A DNA stretch of 64,000 bases, taken from assembly GCF_039540575.1 (NCBI RefSeq), contig NZ_BAABFC010000017.1:62001-126000 (forward strand), given 5' to 3'. This document shows, piece after piece, positions 41,302-50,093 of this stretch. Each line of letters opens with the position of its first letter. The first letter of the stretch is position 1. The DNA comes from Pseudaeromonas paramecii. Its GTDB lineage: Bacteria; Pseudomonadota; Gammaproteobacteria; Enterobacterales; Aeromonadaceae. Made by a program: the position numbers and the translations under genes. The notes beneath the pieces were generated by a model. It saw nothing but the letters and a program-made list of their open reading frames with translations. It did no database searches and had not been told where the DNA came from.

Positions 41302-41991
41302 ATGACCGTATGGCGTGATGTGATCGGTGTAGAAAAGGCTCAGCCCTATTTTCAGGAGACCCTGGAGTTTGTGCGGCGGGAGCGGGAGCTGGGCAAGGTG
41401 ATCTACCCGCCGGCGGCGGACGTGTTCAATGCCTTCAAGTTTACCGAGTTCGATCAGGTCAAGGTGGTGATCCTGGGGCAGGATCCCTACCATGGCCCCA
41501 ATCAGGCGCACGGCCTCTGTTTTTCTGTGCTGCCGGGGGTACCCGCGCCACCCTCCTTGGTGAACATTTATAAGGAGCTGGCACGGGATCTGCCCGATTT
41601 TCAGATCCCTAACCACGGTTACCTGGCCAGTTGGGCGCAGCAAGGGGTGCTCTTGCTCAATACTGTGCTGACGGTGGAGGCGGGTAAGGCCCACTCTCAT
41701 GCCGCCTTGGGCTGGGAGACCTTCACCGATCGCGTGATTGCCGCGTTGGATGCCCAGCGTAGCGGCATCGTCTTTCTGCTGTGGGGGGCCCACGCCCAGA
41801 AGAAGGGGCGCATCATCGACCGGCAGCGCCATCATGTGCTGACGGCACCCCATCCCAGCCCCTTGTCAGCCCACCGCGGCTTCATCGGTTGTGGCCACTT
41901 CACCCAGGCCAACGCCCTGTTGAGTGCCCAGGGTTTGAGCCCCATCGATTGGCATCTGCCACGGCAGGTGACGGCCCTGTCGGGTTCGTGA
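41302..41991 (+). CDS. ung: Uracil-DNA glycosylase Ung
   Basis: Removes uracil from DNA. Family 1 enzyme of 229 residues. The catalytic aspartate lies in ILGQDPYHGPNQAHGL, the uracil pocket in LLNTVLTVE, and the DNA-intercalation loop with its histidine in APHPSPLSAHRGF. The frame is open 21 codons upstream, but MTVWRDVIG at 41302 gives the usual length. It is divergent from grcA. Confidence 0.97.
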   Translation: MTVWRDVIGVEKAQPYFQETLEFVRRERELGKVIYPPAADVFNAFKFTEFDQVKVVILGQDPYHGPNQAHGLCFSVLPGVPAPPSLVNIYKELARDLPDFQIPNHGYLASWAQQGVLLLNTVLTVEAGKAHSHAALGWETFTDRVIAALDAQRSGIVFLLWGAHAQKKGRIIDRQRHHVLTAPHPSPLSAHRGFIGCGHFTQANALLSAQGLSPIDWHLPRQVTALSGS

Positions 41992-42083
41992 CCCAGGTTG
42001 CGCTTTTTGGCGAGGGCGGCACGCCTCCCAGTCAAGGGCGCTATACTGGCGGGGTGATCACAGAGCCAACGTGAGGAGCCCCC

Positions 42084-42566
42084 ATGCTGGATGGTTTGCA
42101 CCAAGAACATATCAATATGGCACGCCTGCTGCGTGATGTGCTGAGCTACCTGAGCGAGGTGTCGGACAGGCAGCACCATCCCAAGGAAGACGTCATCTAC
42201 GACTACTACCTCAAGTATCGCTGTCAGGATCCTGACATGCCCACCCAACTGCTGGAGGAGCACCAGAAGCTGATCACCGCCGGTGCCGAGTTGCGGGAGC
42301 TGGTGGAGATGATTCTGATGGATGCGGTGATACCGCAGGATCAGATGGCGGCCAAGCTGGAGCAGTTTATCGTGCTGCAACAGCGACACCTGGATTATGA
42401 GGAAAAAGAGGTCTTTCCTTTGCTGCGTCAATCCCTCACCGAGGATGATTGGCGGCACATAGAGCAGAGCTGGCACAACTCCGGCGCCGAAGATCCCCTG
42501 TTTGGGCATCAGGTCGCCGAGCGCTACCGGGATCTGTTCGAACGGCTGCAGCACAACCACGACTGA
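42084..42566 (+). CDS. Hemerythrin HHE-domain protein
   Basis: 160-residue, mostly helical protein of the hemerythrin cation-binding family. Candidate di-iron ligands are spread as expected: LHQEHINMARL, RQHHPKEDVIYDYY, EEHQKLITAG and QQRHLDYEEKEVFPLL. Family members sense or detoxify oxygen or nitric oxide, or handle iron; the specific role cannot be read here. It starts with GTGAGGAGC upstream. A TATACT -10-like element about 37 bases before the start suggests its own promoter. A strong terminator follows. Confidence 0.85.
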   Translation: MLDGLHQEHINMARLLRDVLSYLSEVSDRQHHPKEDVIYDYYLKYRCQDPDMPTQLLEEHQKLITAGAELRELVEMILMDAVIPQDQMAAKLEQFIVLQQRHLDYEEKEVFPLLRQSLTEDDWRHIEQSWHNSGAEDPLFGHQVAERYRDLFERLQHNHD

Positions 42567-42590
42567 ACGGCTGCTTCGCCAGAAGGCAAT

Positions 42591-42620
42591 AAAAAAGCGG
42601 CGCCATGGGCGCCGCTTTTT
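42591..42620. terminator. Bidirectional terminator after hemerythrin gene
   Basis: AAAAAGCGGCGCC / GGCGCCGCTTTTT arms around an ATG loop serve the hemerythrin gene (plus) and the DUF3545-type gene (minus). Confidence 0.93.
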
Positions 42621-42623
42621 ATC

Positions 42624-42812
42624 TTAGAAATCGAGGTCTCCTGCCAGAACATCGAAGCCGATGTCGATCTCCTGGAGCTCCTTCTTGAGTCGGAACTTCT
42701 CCTTGAGGGTTTCAATTTCGCGCCAGCGTCGTTTGCCCGCCGGGGCGCCACGACCGCGTGACTCAGTATCAACAACTACGCTTTCTTCAACATCCAGATC
42801 GAACCTTTCCAT
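42624..42812 (-). CDS. DUF3545-type small protein
   Basis: 62-residue acidic-basic protein of unknown function. The central RRWREIETLKEKFRLKKELQEID segment is the hallmark I associate with DUF3545 proteins of Vibrio and Aeromonas, and the ends are acidic (MERFDLDVEESVVVD, LAGDLDF). It probably forms a helix or coiled coil. A very strong Shine-Dalgarno (AAAGGAGGA) precedes the start, which supports a real gene. It is convergent with the hemerythrin gene and downstream of tal, with about 118 bases between. Confidence 0.8.
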   Translation of the reverse strand: MERFDLDVEESVVVDTESRGRGAPAGKRRWREIETLKEKFRLKKELQEIDIGFDVLAGDLDF

Positions 42813-42930
42813 GGCTCCTCCTTTACCGCTGTGTAGTTATCGAGATGGGATATATCACACTCCTGGCGAGAATAAAATCGCTATAAGACGTCCTCGTGAC
42901 ACTCTTGGAAAAGAAAAATGACAGCCTCGT

Positions 42931-43902
42931 TCAGGGCTGATTTTTGTCCAGTCGTTGTTGCAGCAGGGACTCCAACTTGAGCTGATCCTGGGCAAACAGC
43001 CGGATGCCTTCCGCCAACTTGTCGGTGGCCATGGCATCCTGGTTGAGCTGCCAGCGAAACGCCGCTTCACTCAGGGGCTCGGGCCGAGGCTGGGGGGCGT
43101 GCCGAGGTTGCAGTTGACGGGGCAGCGGTTGCTGCAGGTTAGCCAGCTCATCCAGCAGCGCCGGGCTGATGGTGAGACGGTCACAACCAGCCAGGGCCAT
43201 GATCTGCGCCACACTGCGGAAGCTGGCCCCCATCACTATGGTGGGGTAGCCATGGGACTTGTAGTAGTCGTAGATGCGGCGTACCGATAGCACACCCGGA
43301 TCCTGCTCGGCCGGATAGTCGCCCTGAGGCTGATGCTGTTTGTACCAATCCAGGATGCGACCGACGAAGGGGGAGATGAGATAAGCGCCGGCTTCAGCGG
43401 CCGCCTGCGCCTGGGCGAAACAGAACAGCAATGTCAGGTTGCAGCGGATCCCCTCCCGCTCCAGCACCTCGGCGGCGCGGATTCCCTCCCAGGTGGCGGC
43501 CAGCTTGATCAGCACCCGTTCCTTGTCGATGCCGGCGGCCTGATAGCGGGCGATGAGCCGGCGGGCCCGGGCCACGCTGGCCTGGGTATCGAAGGAGAGG
43601 CGAGCGTCCACCTCGGTGGAGACGCAACCGGGGATCTGGCGCAGTATCTCGCTGCCCACTAGCACCGCCAGCTGGTCGCAGGCCAGGGCCAGAGTCTCTT
43701 GTTCGTGGGGTGCCCCTTGTTGCCGGGCCCAGGCCATCGCCTGCTCCAGCAGCGGGGCACAGCGTTCACTCTGGGCGGCCTTCAGCAGCAGGGAGGGGTT
43801 GGTGGTGGCATCTTGGGGGTGAAGGCGGGCGATGGCATCCACATCGCCGGTATCGGCCACCAGGGTGGTCATCTGTTGTAACTGGGATAATACGCTTTGC
43901 AT
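42931..43902 (-). CDS. tal: Transaldolase
   Basis: Transfers a dihydroxyacetone unit between sugar phosphates in the non-oxidative pentose phosphate pathway, and so helps dispose of xylulose-5-phosphate from arabinose. The length is 323 residues (E. coli TalB 317). The Schiff-base lysine is K133 in VLIKLAATWEGI, with DATTNPSLLLKAA near the N-terminus and ISPFVGRILDWYK later. The frame is open 36 codons further, but MQSVLSQLQQM with AGGAC upstream is the expected start. It is adjacent to and divergent from the YaaJ-type symporter; talB and yaaJ are also neighbours in E. coli. Confidence 0.95.
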   Translation of the reverse strand: MQSVLSQLQQMTTLVADTGDVDAIARLHPQDATTNPSLLLKAAQSERCAPLLEQAMAWARQQGAPHEQETLALACDQLAVLVGSEILRQIPGCVSTEVDARLSFDTQASVARARRLIARYQAAGIDKERVLIKLAATWEGIRAAEVLEREGIRCNLTLLFCFAQAQAAAEAGAYLISPFVGRILDWYKQHQPQGDYPAEQDPGVLSVRRIYDYYKSHGYPTIVMGASFRSVAQIMALAGCDRLTISPALLDELANLQQPLPRQLQPRHAPQPRPEPLSEAAFRWQLNQDAMATDKLAEGIRLFAQDQLKLESLLQQRLDKNQP

Positions 43903-44141
43903 CGATAGGTCCTTATGCGCTTGGCTTCCCTCGGGGCTCTCAGTTAACGAATCTTTGACATATAAAGCAAATCCAGCTAACAAATAGGCGGGGGCAAGCG
44001 ATTTTTTCACCGGCTAAACTGCCTTGGCATACGCTGGGCAGGCGGGGGATCGCCCGCTGTGGTAGAGTCCCTCCCTTAATTGGCCGCCGGGCTCAGGCCA
44101 GGTCGGCAACAGCGAACCTAGGATTAGAGGACGCCTGTCAG

Positions 44142-45569
44142 ATGGACAACATCATCAATTTCATCAACGACCTGATGTGGGGCACTGTGCTGGTGTACCT
44201 GCTCATCGGTGTCGGTCTCATGTTCACCATTCGCCTGGGCTTTATTCAGTTCCGGCATTTTGGCCACATGTTCAGTGTGCTGCGGCACAGCCGGGTGGCA
44301 GATACCTCCGGCATCTCCTCCTTCCAGGCGCTGTGTACTGGCCTGGCGGCGCGGGTGGGGACCGGCAACCTGGCGGGGGTGGCCGTGGCCATCTACCTGG
44401 GCGGACCTGGGGCCATCTTCTGGATGTGGATGATCGCCCTCATCGGCATGGCCACCGCCTTCGTGGAGAGCACGCTGGCCCAGCTGTACAAGGTGAGGGA
44501 TGACAAGGGCATCTATCGGGGCGGGCCGGCCTACTACATGGAGCGGGGCCTGGGGGCGCGCTGGATGGGGGTCATGTTCTCCCTCTTTCTGATCCTGGCC
44601 TTTGGTCTGGTGTTCAACGCCGTACAGGCCAACTCCATCAGTGCCGCCATGACCGAAGCCTTCGCCGTGCCGACCTGGGCGACGGGACTGGCCCTGGTGC
44701 TGCTCACGGGTCTTATCATCTTCGGCGGTATCCGGGCCATCGCCCGTTTCTCCGAGTTGGTGGTGCCCTTCATGGCGCTGGCCTATATCCTGATGGCCCT
44801 GGTGGTGGTGCTGATGCACCTGCCGCAGCTGCCGGGCGTCTTCCTGCTGGTGGTAAAGTCAGCCTTTGGTCTTGAGCAAGCGGGCTCCGGTGCCGTGGGC
44901 TATGCCATCTCCCAGGCCATGATGCAGGGCATCAAGCGCGGGCTCTTCTCCAACGAGGCGGGCATGGGCTCGGCGCCCAACACCGCCGCCACCGCCAGCC
45001 CCTATCCGCCGCACCCGGCCTCCCAGGGCTATGTACAGATGCTGGGGGTGTTCCTGGATACCCTGGTGATCTGTACCGCCACCGCCGCCATAGTGCTGCT
45101 GTCGGATCAGGTACAACCGGGCTCCGGGGTGACGGGCATCGCCCTGACCCAGAAGGCGCTCACCAGCCACATCGGCGGCTTTGGCAATTACTTCATCGCC
45201 ATCTCGCTGTTCTTCTTCGCCTTCACCTCCATAGTGGCCAACTATGCCTACGCCGAGAACAACCTCATCTTCCTCGAGCACAACCACCTGGCGGGCATGA
45301 CACTGTTCCGCCTGTTCGTGCTGGGGATGGTGATGTTTGGCGCCGTGGGTGAGCTGCCTCTGGTGTGGGCCATGGCGGACGTCTCCATGGCACTGATGGC
45401 GGTGACCAACCTGGTGGCCATCTTGCTGCTCTCCGGGGTGGCCATCAAGCTAGCCAAGGATTACAACCTGCAGCGGGATAGTGGTCGCCTGCCGGTGTTT
45501 GATGTCAATAAATTCCCCGAACTCAAGCAGCAGATCGAGCCAGGAATTTGGGATGGTCAAGATAGATAA
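44142..45569 (+). CDS. yaaJ: Sodium:alanine/glycine symporter, YaaJ type
   Basis: Inner-membrane AGCS (AlsT/DagA) family carrier of 475 residues with about ten hydrophobic segments. Family blocks include SSFQALCTGLAARVGTGNLAGVAVAIYLGGPGAIFWMW, GGPAYYMERGLG, SNEAGMGSAPNTAATA and IVANYAYAENNLIFLE. It should move alanine or glycine inward with sodium. Length and the talB-side location match E. coli YaaJ. The ribosome site is a weak GAGGACG. A strong terminator follows. Confidence 0.92.
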   Translation: MDNIINFINDLMWGTVLVYLLIGVGLMFTIRLGFIQFRHFGHMFSVLRHSRVADTSGISSFQALCTGLAARVGTGNLAGVAVAIYLGGPGAIFWMWMIALIGMATAFVESTLAQLYKVRDDKGIYRGGPAYYMERGLGARWMGVMFSLFLILAFGLVFNAVQANSISAAMTEAFAVPTWATGLALVLLTGLIIFGGIRAIARFSELVVPFMALAYILMALVVVLMHLPQLPGVFLLVVKSAFGLEQAGSGAVGYAISQAMMQGIKRGLFSNEAGMGSAPNTAATASPYPPHPASQGYVQMLGVFLDTLVICTATAAIVLLSDQVQPGSGVTGIALTQKALTSHIGGFGNYFIAISLFFFAFTSIVANYAYAENNLIFLEHNHLAGMTLFRLFVLGMVMFGAVGELPLVWAMADVSMALMAVTNLVAILLLSGVAIKLAKDYNLQRDSGRLPVFDVNKFPELKQQIEPGIWDGQDR

Positions 45570-45592
45570 TAATCCGCATCTCAGCAAACAAT

Positions 45593-45619
45593 AAAAAAGA
45601 GGCCAAGCGCCTCTTTTTT
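45593..45619 (+). terminator. Terminator of yaaJ
   Basis: AAAAAAGAGGC / GCCTCTTTTTT stem with a CAAGC loop, 23 bases past the stop. Confidence 0.93.
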
Positions 45620-45775
45620 ATTTCCAGTGAAACCTGCCTGTTTTTATATTTCCATTCACTCAGTCATTAAAATAACCTAATTCAAAAATAAAAACAAAAT
45701 ATCAAGTAAAACAGTGATTTGAATTTATCCTCCCGGTCGATCATATATTGAATAAATTCCCATCAGGCCATGGGT

Positions 45776-45804
45776 TTGATTCTGTGCTGGTGAACGGGTA
45801 TCAT
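45776..45804 (+). promoter_or_regulatory. Promoter of the mtlD-type gene
   Basis: -35 TTGATT (45776-45781), 17-base spacer, -10 TATCAT (45799-45804). This leaves an 80-base leader before a gene with an AGGAGAG Shine-Dalgarno. Confidence 0.65.
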
Positions 45805-45891
45805 AAAAATAAATCACACCATCAGGAGATTAAAACGGTCACCCCATGCATTCAAGATGTGGGTAATTAAAATTAACAGGAGAGTTTAAAT

Positions 45892-48090
45892 ATGGAAATT
45901 TTAGGCAAATCGATTTCTGCGGCCATTTTCGATATGGATGGCACCATGCTGGATACCGAGCGACTGCGCTTTGTCATGCTCAAGCAGGCCTCGGCCGAGT
46001 TGTCAGGGCAGAGCATGAGCGAAGCCTTGTTGCTGGACTCGCTGGGACTGAGCGCCGTGCGGGCCGAGGCCCTGGCCAAGGCCCTGTATGGCAAGGCCTA
46101 TCCCTACGCCCAGATCCGTGCCCGGGCCGACGAGCTGGAGCTGGAGTATGTGCGCCAGCATGGCGTACCGGTGAAAGAGGGTTTGATAGACGTGCTCGAG
46201 CGGCTCAAGAAAAACGGCATCCTGCTCGCCGTGGCCACCTCCAGCCGACGGGCTATCGCACAGGAATACCTGCAACGGGGCAATCTCAGCAAGTATTTCG
46301 ATGCGGTGGTCTGTGGTGATGAGGTCAGCCAGGGCAAGCCGGATCCCGAGATCTTTGTCGCCGCCGCCGAGCGGCTGACCTGCCCACCGGAGCAGTGCCT
46401 GATGTTCGAGGATTCGCAAAACGGGCTGCGTGCGGCCATCGCAGCCGGCGGTCAGCCGGTGTATATCAAGGACATCAAGGATCCCGATCTGTGTTATCGC
46501 CAGCAGGCCCTGTTCGCCGGTGAGACGCTGAATGACTTCCTGGCGGAACTCATGCCGGTGACCCGTCGATACCCCATGCCCCGACTCAACGAGCGCTTTC
46601 CCCAGAGTTGCAACCAGCTGAGTGTGGGGATCCACGGCTTCGGTGCCATGGGCGGCGGCTATCTGAGCCAGGTGTTGTCCCATTGGGATGGCTATACCCG
46701 CCCGGCGCGCATCATAGGGGTCACCGGCAATGCCTTGCTGCGCAATCTGGTCAACGCCTTCGGCCAGTTCACCGTCAACTACGAGCGCCTGGCCTTCGAG
46801 CAGACCATCAAGCGGGTGGAGCTCATCGATGCGGCAGACGAGGCGGCCATCTTAGGCATGTACCGTGCCTGTCCCCTGGTGGCCCTGTGCCTGCCGGAGT
46901 CGGCTCTCCGCCAGCAGGCGGATCTGCTGGCCCGTGCGCTGCTGGCCCGTCAGGCGGTGGCTGCCGGGCCCCTGACCCTGCTCATCGTGCTCAACAAGGT
47001 GCGTGCCGGCCAGTTTGTCCGGCAACAGATCCAGGAGGCCCTACTGCGCCGGGTCAGCCAGGCCGAGGCAGAGGCGGCGCTGGGGCAGGTCTATTTCTGC
47101 GAGACTGTGGTCAACCGCATGGTGTCCCGTCTTTCCAAACGGGCCCTGCTCAAGGCAATCCAGCACCGGCTGGCTCGACTGGATGAGACCCCGGCTCTGC
47201 CGGCCCATGCCGACGAATCCACCGGAGCTAGCGGCACGGGGGCATCGCTGAGCCTGCCGGCCATCACGGCCGTGCTGGGGGACCTGTCGGCCATCCAGCA
47301 ACGGCTCGCCCGCATCAACCTGGTGTTGTTTCACAGCGAGCCGGACATGCCGCTGTACGTGAGCGATGCCAGTCCCCTGCTGGCACGGCTGCGCCAGGTC
47401 AGGGTGGTGGCGGACATCGCCAGCCTGCAGGTGATCAAGAACCGCCTGTCCAATGGCACCCACGCCATCCTGGCCTGGTTCGGCAGTCTGCTGGGTTATC
47501 AGACCATAGGGCAGGCCATGGGGGATGAGCGGGTGCAGCGCCTGGTGGAGCGCCTGCTGCGGGAGGAGATACAGCCGCTGCTGCGCTCCCGCTGGCCGCA
47601 GCATGCCGATTACATGGCGGATTTCATCCCGGCCTTCGTGCAGCGTTGCCGTCTGTCGTTCAAGGATCCCTGTGCCCGGGTGGGACGGGATCCCATTCGC
47701 AAGCTGCAGCAGGGGGAGCGGGTACTGGCCACGCTGGCCCTGGCCCAGGAGCAGGGGCTGGCCACCCCCATGCTGGAGTTGGGGTTGGCGGCGGGGTTGC
47801 TCTGGGCCCTGCAAGGGGTGGAACCGGCGGACGAGGAGGGGCGTCAGCTGCGGCAGTGGTATGCCCAAAGCGGCAGTCTGGCGCGGCTGTTGAGTCAGCG
47901 CTGGCAGTTGGCGGGCAAGTCGGTACGCTTTTGCGGTGCGGAGCAAGGCGCCCTGCTGGCTCGGCTTACCGACTTGCAGACGGAGTTTGAACAGCAGCCG
48001 GAGCGCTTCTTCGCCCGTCCCTTGGCGCCGTCGCCACAGTCACTGCTGACGGAGCCCACCCAAGATACCTTGGTTTCGGTAGAGGGCTGA
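45892..48090 (+). CDS. mtlD: Bifunctional HAD phosphatase / mannitol-1-phosphate dehydrogenase
   Basis: A 732-residue fusion. Residues 1 to about 220 are a HAD phosphatase of the beta-phosphoglucomutase type: D14 and D16 in FDMDGTMLDTE, VATSSRRA, GKPDPEIF, and FEDSQNGLRAA. From about 235 on it is a polyol-type long-chain dehydrogenase: Rossmann segment IHGFGAMGGGYLSQVL and the catalytic K516-x4-N521-x2-H524 in KNRLSNGTHAILAWFG. The same architecture in Acinetobacter MtlD reduces fructose-6-phosphate to mannitol-1-phosphate and then dephosphorylates it, making mannitol as a compatible solute. That function is inferred here. No mannitol PTS gene is nearby, which argues against a catabolic role. 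Confidence 0.85.
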   Translation: MEILGKSISAAIFDMDGTMLDTERLRFVMLKQASAELSGQSMSEALLLDSLGLSAVRAEALAKALYGKAYPYAQIRARADELELEYVRQHGVPVKEGLIDVLERLKKNGILLAVATSSRRAIAQEYLQRGNLSKYFDAVVCGDEVSQGKPDPEIFVAAAERLTCPPEQCLMFEDSQNGLRAAIAAGGQPVYIKDIKDPDLCYRQQALFAGETLNDFLAELMPVTRRYPMPRLNERFPQSCNQLSVGIHGFGAMGGGYLSQVLSHWDGYTRPARIIGVTGNALLRNLVNAFGQFTVNYERLAFEQTIKRVELIDAADEAAILGMYRACPLVALCLPESALRQQADLLARALLARQAVAAGPLTLLIVLNKVRAGQFVRQQIQEALLRRVSQAEAEAALGQVYFCETVVNRMVSRLSKRALLKAIQHRLARLDETPALPAHADESTGASGTGASLSLPAITAVLGDLSAIQQRLARINLVLFHSEPDMPLYVSDASPLLARLRQVRVVADIASLQVIKNRLSNGTHAILAWFGSLLGYQTIGQAMGDERVQRLVERLLREEIQPLLRSRWPQHADYMADFIPAFVQRCRLSFKDPCARVGRDPIRKLQQGERVLATLALAQEQGLATPMLELGLAAGLLWALQGVEPADEEGRQLRQWYAQSGSLARLLSQRWQLAGKSVRFCGAEQGALLARLTDLQTEFEQQPERFFARPLAPSPQSLLTEPTQDTLVSVEG

Positions 48091-48113
48091 CGCCCCTCGG
48101 CGTAGCGGTGCCC

Positions 48114-48545
48114 TTAGCCCTGGGGCGCCGCCAGCCAGGATTCGAGGATCAGCTGGGCGGAGAGGGCGTCCACCTTGCCCTTCTCCAGGGCGCGGTAGCC
48201 GCCGGCCTCAAACAGCCGGGCCTTGGCATCCGTGGTGGTGAGCCGCTCATCCTGCAGGGCGATGGGCAGGTTGAAGCGGCCATGCAGGCGGTTGGCGAAC
48301 TTGCGGGCCCGCTGGGTCAGGGGCTGCTCGGTGCCGTCCATGTTCAGGGGCAGGCCGATGACCAGCAGATCCGGCTGCCACTCCTTGATGAGCTTGCCGA
48401 TGTCGTCCCAGTTGGGGATGCCGTCATTGGCCTTGCAGGAGCCCAGGGGGCGGGCGGAGCCGGTGATCTCCTGGCCCACCGCCATGCCTATGCTCTTGGT
48501 GCCGAAGTCAAAACCCAGCAGGGTACGCTGGCCAACCGGCTTCAT
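48114..48545 (-). CDS. ruvX: Pre-16S rRNA nuclease RuvX (YqgF)
   Basis: RNase H-fold nuclease thought to finish the 5' end of 16S rRNA; formerly annotated as a Holliday junction resolvase. The length is 143 residues. Catalytic acidic residues lie in LLGFDFGTKSIGMAVG, LLVIGLPLNMDGTEQ and DERLTTTDAKARL, with VDALSAQLILESWL at the end. The frame is open 22 codons upstream; the ATG at 48545 overlaps the yqgE stop by 4 bases (ATGA) and gives the usual length. It is last in endA-rsmE-gshB-yqgE-ruvX. Confidence 0.95.
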   Translation of the reverse strand: MKPVGQRTLLGFDFGTKSIGMAVGQEITGSARPLGSCKANDGIPNWDDIGKLIKEWQPDLLVIGLPLNMDGTEQPLTQRARKFANRLHGRFNLPIALQDERLTTTDAKARLFEAGGYRALEKGKVDALSAQLILESWLAAPQG

Positions 48546-49096
48546 GCGTGACCTGCCTGTTGCGGCATCTGCCAGATGTTGATGCCCAGGGTGGCGGTGG
48601 CGGCCTGCCACAGATCCACCATGGGGGTGTCAAACAGCAGATCCAGGCTGGCGGGTACCGTCAGCCAGCTGTTCTCCAGCAGCTCTTGCTCCAGCTGGCC
48701 GGCCTCCCAGCCGGCGTACCCCAGGGTCACCAGATACTGCTCCGGCGCGGCGTCGGTGCCCAGGGTGCTGAGGATATCCAGGGAGGTGGTGATCATCAGC
48801 TCGTCGGAGAGCTGGCGGGAGGAGTGAAAGCCCGGCTGGGGGCTGTGCAGCACGAAGCCCCTGTCGTTGTGCACCGGGCCGCCGGCCAGCACCGGCACCT
48901 CTTTCAGGTGCTCGCTGGGCTCGGGCAGTTTCATCTGTACCAGCAGATCGTACAGGTTCAGCTCCAGCGGCACATTGAGGGTCAGCCCCATGGCGCCCTC
49001 CTCGTTGTGCTCGCACAGGTAGATGACGGAGCGCTCGAAGAAGGGATCTTCGAGGCTGGGCATGGCGATGAGTAGATGATTCTGCAGATAGCTCAT
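48542..49096 (-). CDS. yqgE: UPF0301 family protein YqgE
   Basis: Conserved protein of unknown function, 184 residues. The family start MSYLQNHLLIAMPSLEDPFFERSVIYLCEHNEEGAMGL and the central LAGGPVHNDRGFVLHS and GYAGWEAGQLEQELLENSWLT blocks are intact. It lies between gshB and ruvX in the order found in E. coli and overlaps ruvX by 4 bases. Confidence 0.95.
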   Translation of the reverse strand: MSYLQNHLLIAMPSLEDPFFERSVIYLCEHNEEGAMGLTLNVPLELNLYDLLVQMKLPEPSEHLKEVPVLAGGPVHNDRGFVLHSPQPGFHSSRQLSDELMITTSLDILSTLGTDAAPEQYLVTLGYAGWEAGQLEQELLENSWLTVPASLDLLFDTPMVDLWQAATATLGINIWQMPQQAGHA

Positions 49097-49112
49097 GAAG
49101 GGCAGTGTGTCC

Positions 49113-50084
49113 TTATGCTGGGGTGGGCGACCAGGCCTGGGCCAGGCGCCGCTCGATGGCGTCCATCAACTGGCCGGCGATGTTCACCGGGTAGACGGCC
49201 TCGATCTCGCGAATACAGGTGGGGCTGGTGACGTTGATCTCGGTGAGACGGTCACCAATGATGTCCAGGCCGACAAACAGCAGCCCCTTGGCCTTGAGCA
49301 CCGGGCCTACCGCCCGGGCGATGGCCCAGTCGGCCTCGCTCAAGGGGCGCGGCTCGCCGCGGCCGCCGGCCGCCAGGTTGCCGCGGGTCTCTCCTCTGGC
49401 GGGGATGCGCGCCAGGCAGTAGGGCACCGGCTCGCCGTCGATGACCAGAACCCGCTTGTCGCCATCCTTGATGGCCGGCAGGTAGGTTTGGGCCATGCAA
49501 TAGCGCTGGCCGTGTTCGGTCAGGGTCTCGATGATCACCCCCACGTTGGGGTCGTCGGCCTTGATGCGGAAGATGGAGGCGCCGCCCATGCCGTCCAGGG
49601 GTTTCAGGATCACATCCTGGTGCTGGCGGTGGAAGGCCCGCAGCCGCTGGGCGTTGCGGGTCACCAGCGTGGTGGGGGTGTGCTCGGCAAACCAGGCGGT
49701 AAACAGCTTCTCGTTGGCATCCCGCAGGCTCTGGGGCTTGTTCACCACCAGCACGCCGGCCTCTTCGGCCCGTTCCAAGATATAGGTGGCATAGATGTAT
49801 TCGGTGTCAAACGGCGGATCCTTGCGCATCAGCAGGGTATCCAGCATGGCCAGGGGGGCATCCTCCGGCTCACCCAGGGTATACCAGCCGTTAGGATCCT
49901 CCTTGACCGTCAGGCGGCGCAGGCTGGCTCGGGCCTCGCCCTCTTCCAGATAGAGATCGCCCATCTCCATGTAGTAGAGCTCATAGCCCCGCCGCTGGGC
50001 TTCCAGCAGCATGGCGAAGCTGGTGTCCTTCTTGATCTTGATGCCCGCGATGGGGTCCATGACGATGCCGAGTTTGATGGTCAT
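49113..50084 (-). CDS. gshB: Glutathione synthetase GshB
   Basis: ATP-grasp ligase that adds glycine to gamma-glutamylcysteine. The length is 323 residues (E. coli 316). Blocks are KLGIVMDPIAGIKIKKDTSFAMLLEAQRRGYEL, LMRKDPPFDTEYIYATY, the ATP-grasp loop ILKPLDGMGGASIFRIK, RIPARGETRGNLAAGGRGE and the metal-binding TEINVTSPTCIREIE. It lies 9 bases after rsmE and 16 bases before yqgE. Confidence 0.97.
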   Translation of the reverse strand: MTIKLGIVMDPIAGIKIKKDTSFAMLLEAQRRGYELYYMEMGDLYLEEGEARASLRRLTVKEDPNGWYTLGEPEDAPLAMLDTLLMRKDPPFDTEYIYATYILERAEEAGVLVVNKPQSLRDANEKLFTAWFAEHTPTTLVTRNAQRLRAFHRQHQDVILKPLDGMGGASIFRIKADDPNVGVIIETLTEHGQRYCMAQTYLPAIKDGDKRVLVIDGEPVPYCLARIPARGETRGNLAAGGRGEPRPLSEADWAIARAVGPVLKAKGLLFVGLDIIGDRLTEINVTSPTCIREIEAVYPVNIAGQLMDAIERRLAQAWSPTPA

Positions 50085-50093
50085 TGGGCTTCC

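Larger units (their letters stand above)
45570..45891 (+). other. AT-rich intergenic region before the mtlD-type gene
   Basis: These 322 bases contain the symporter terminator, then a stretch much richer in A and T than the rest of the window (runs such as AAAAATAAAAACAAAA near 45684). At its downstream end is a good promoter. AT-rich upstream DNA could bind H-NS-like proteins or act as an UP element; that is inference. No gene was seen. Confidence 0.6.
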
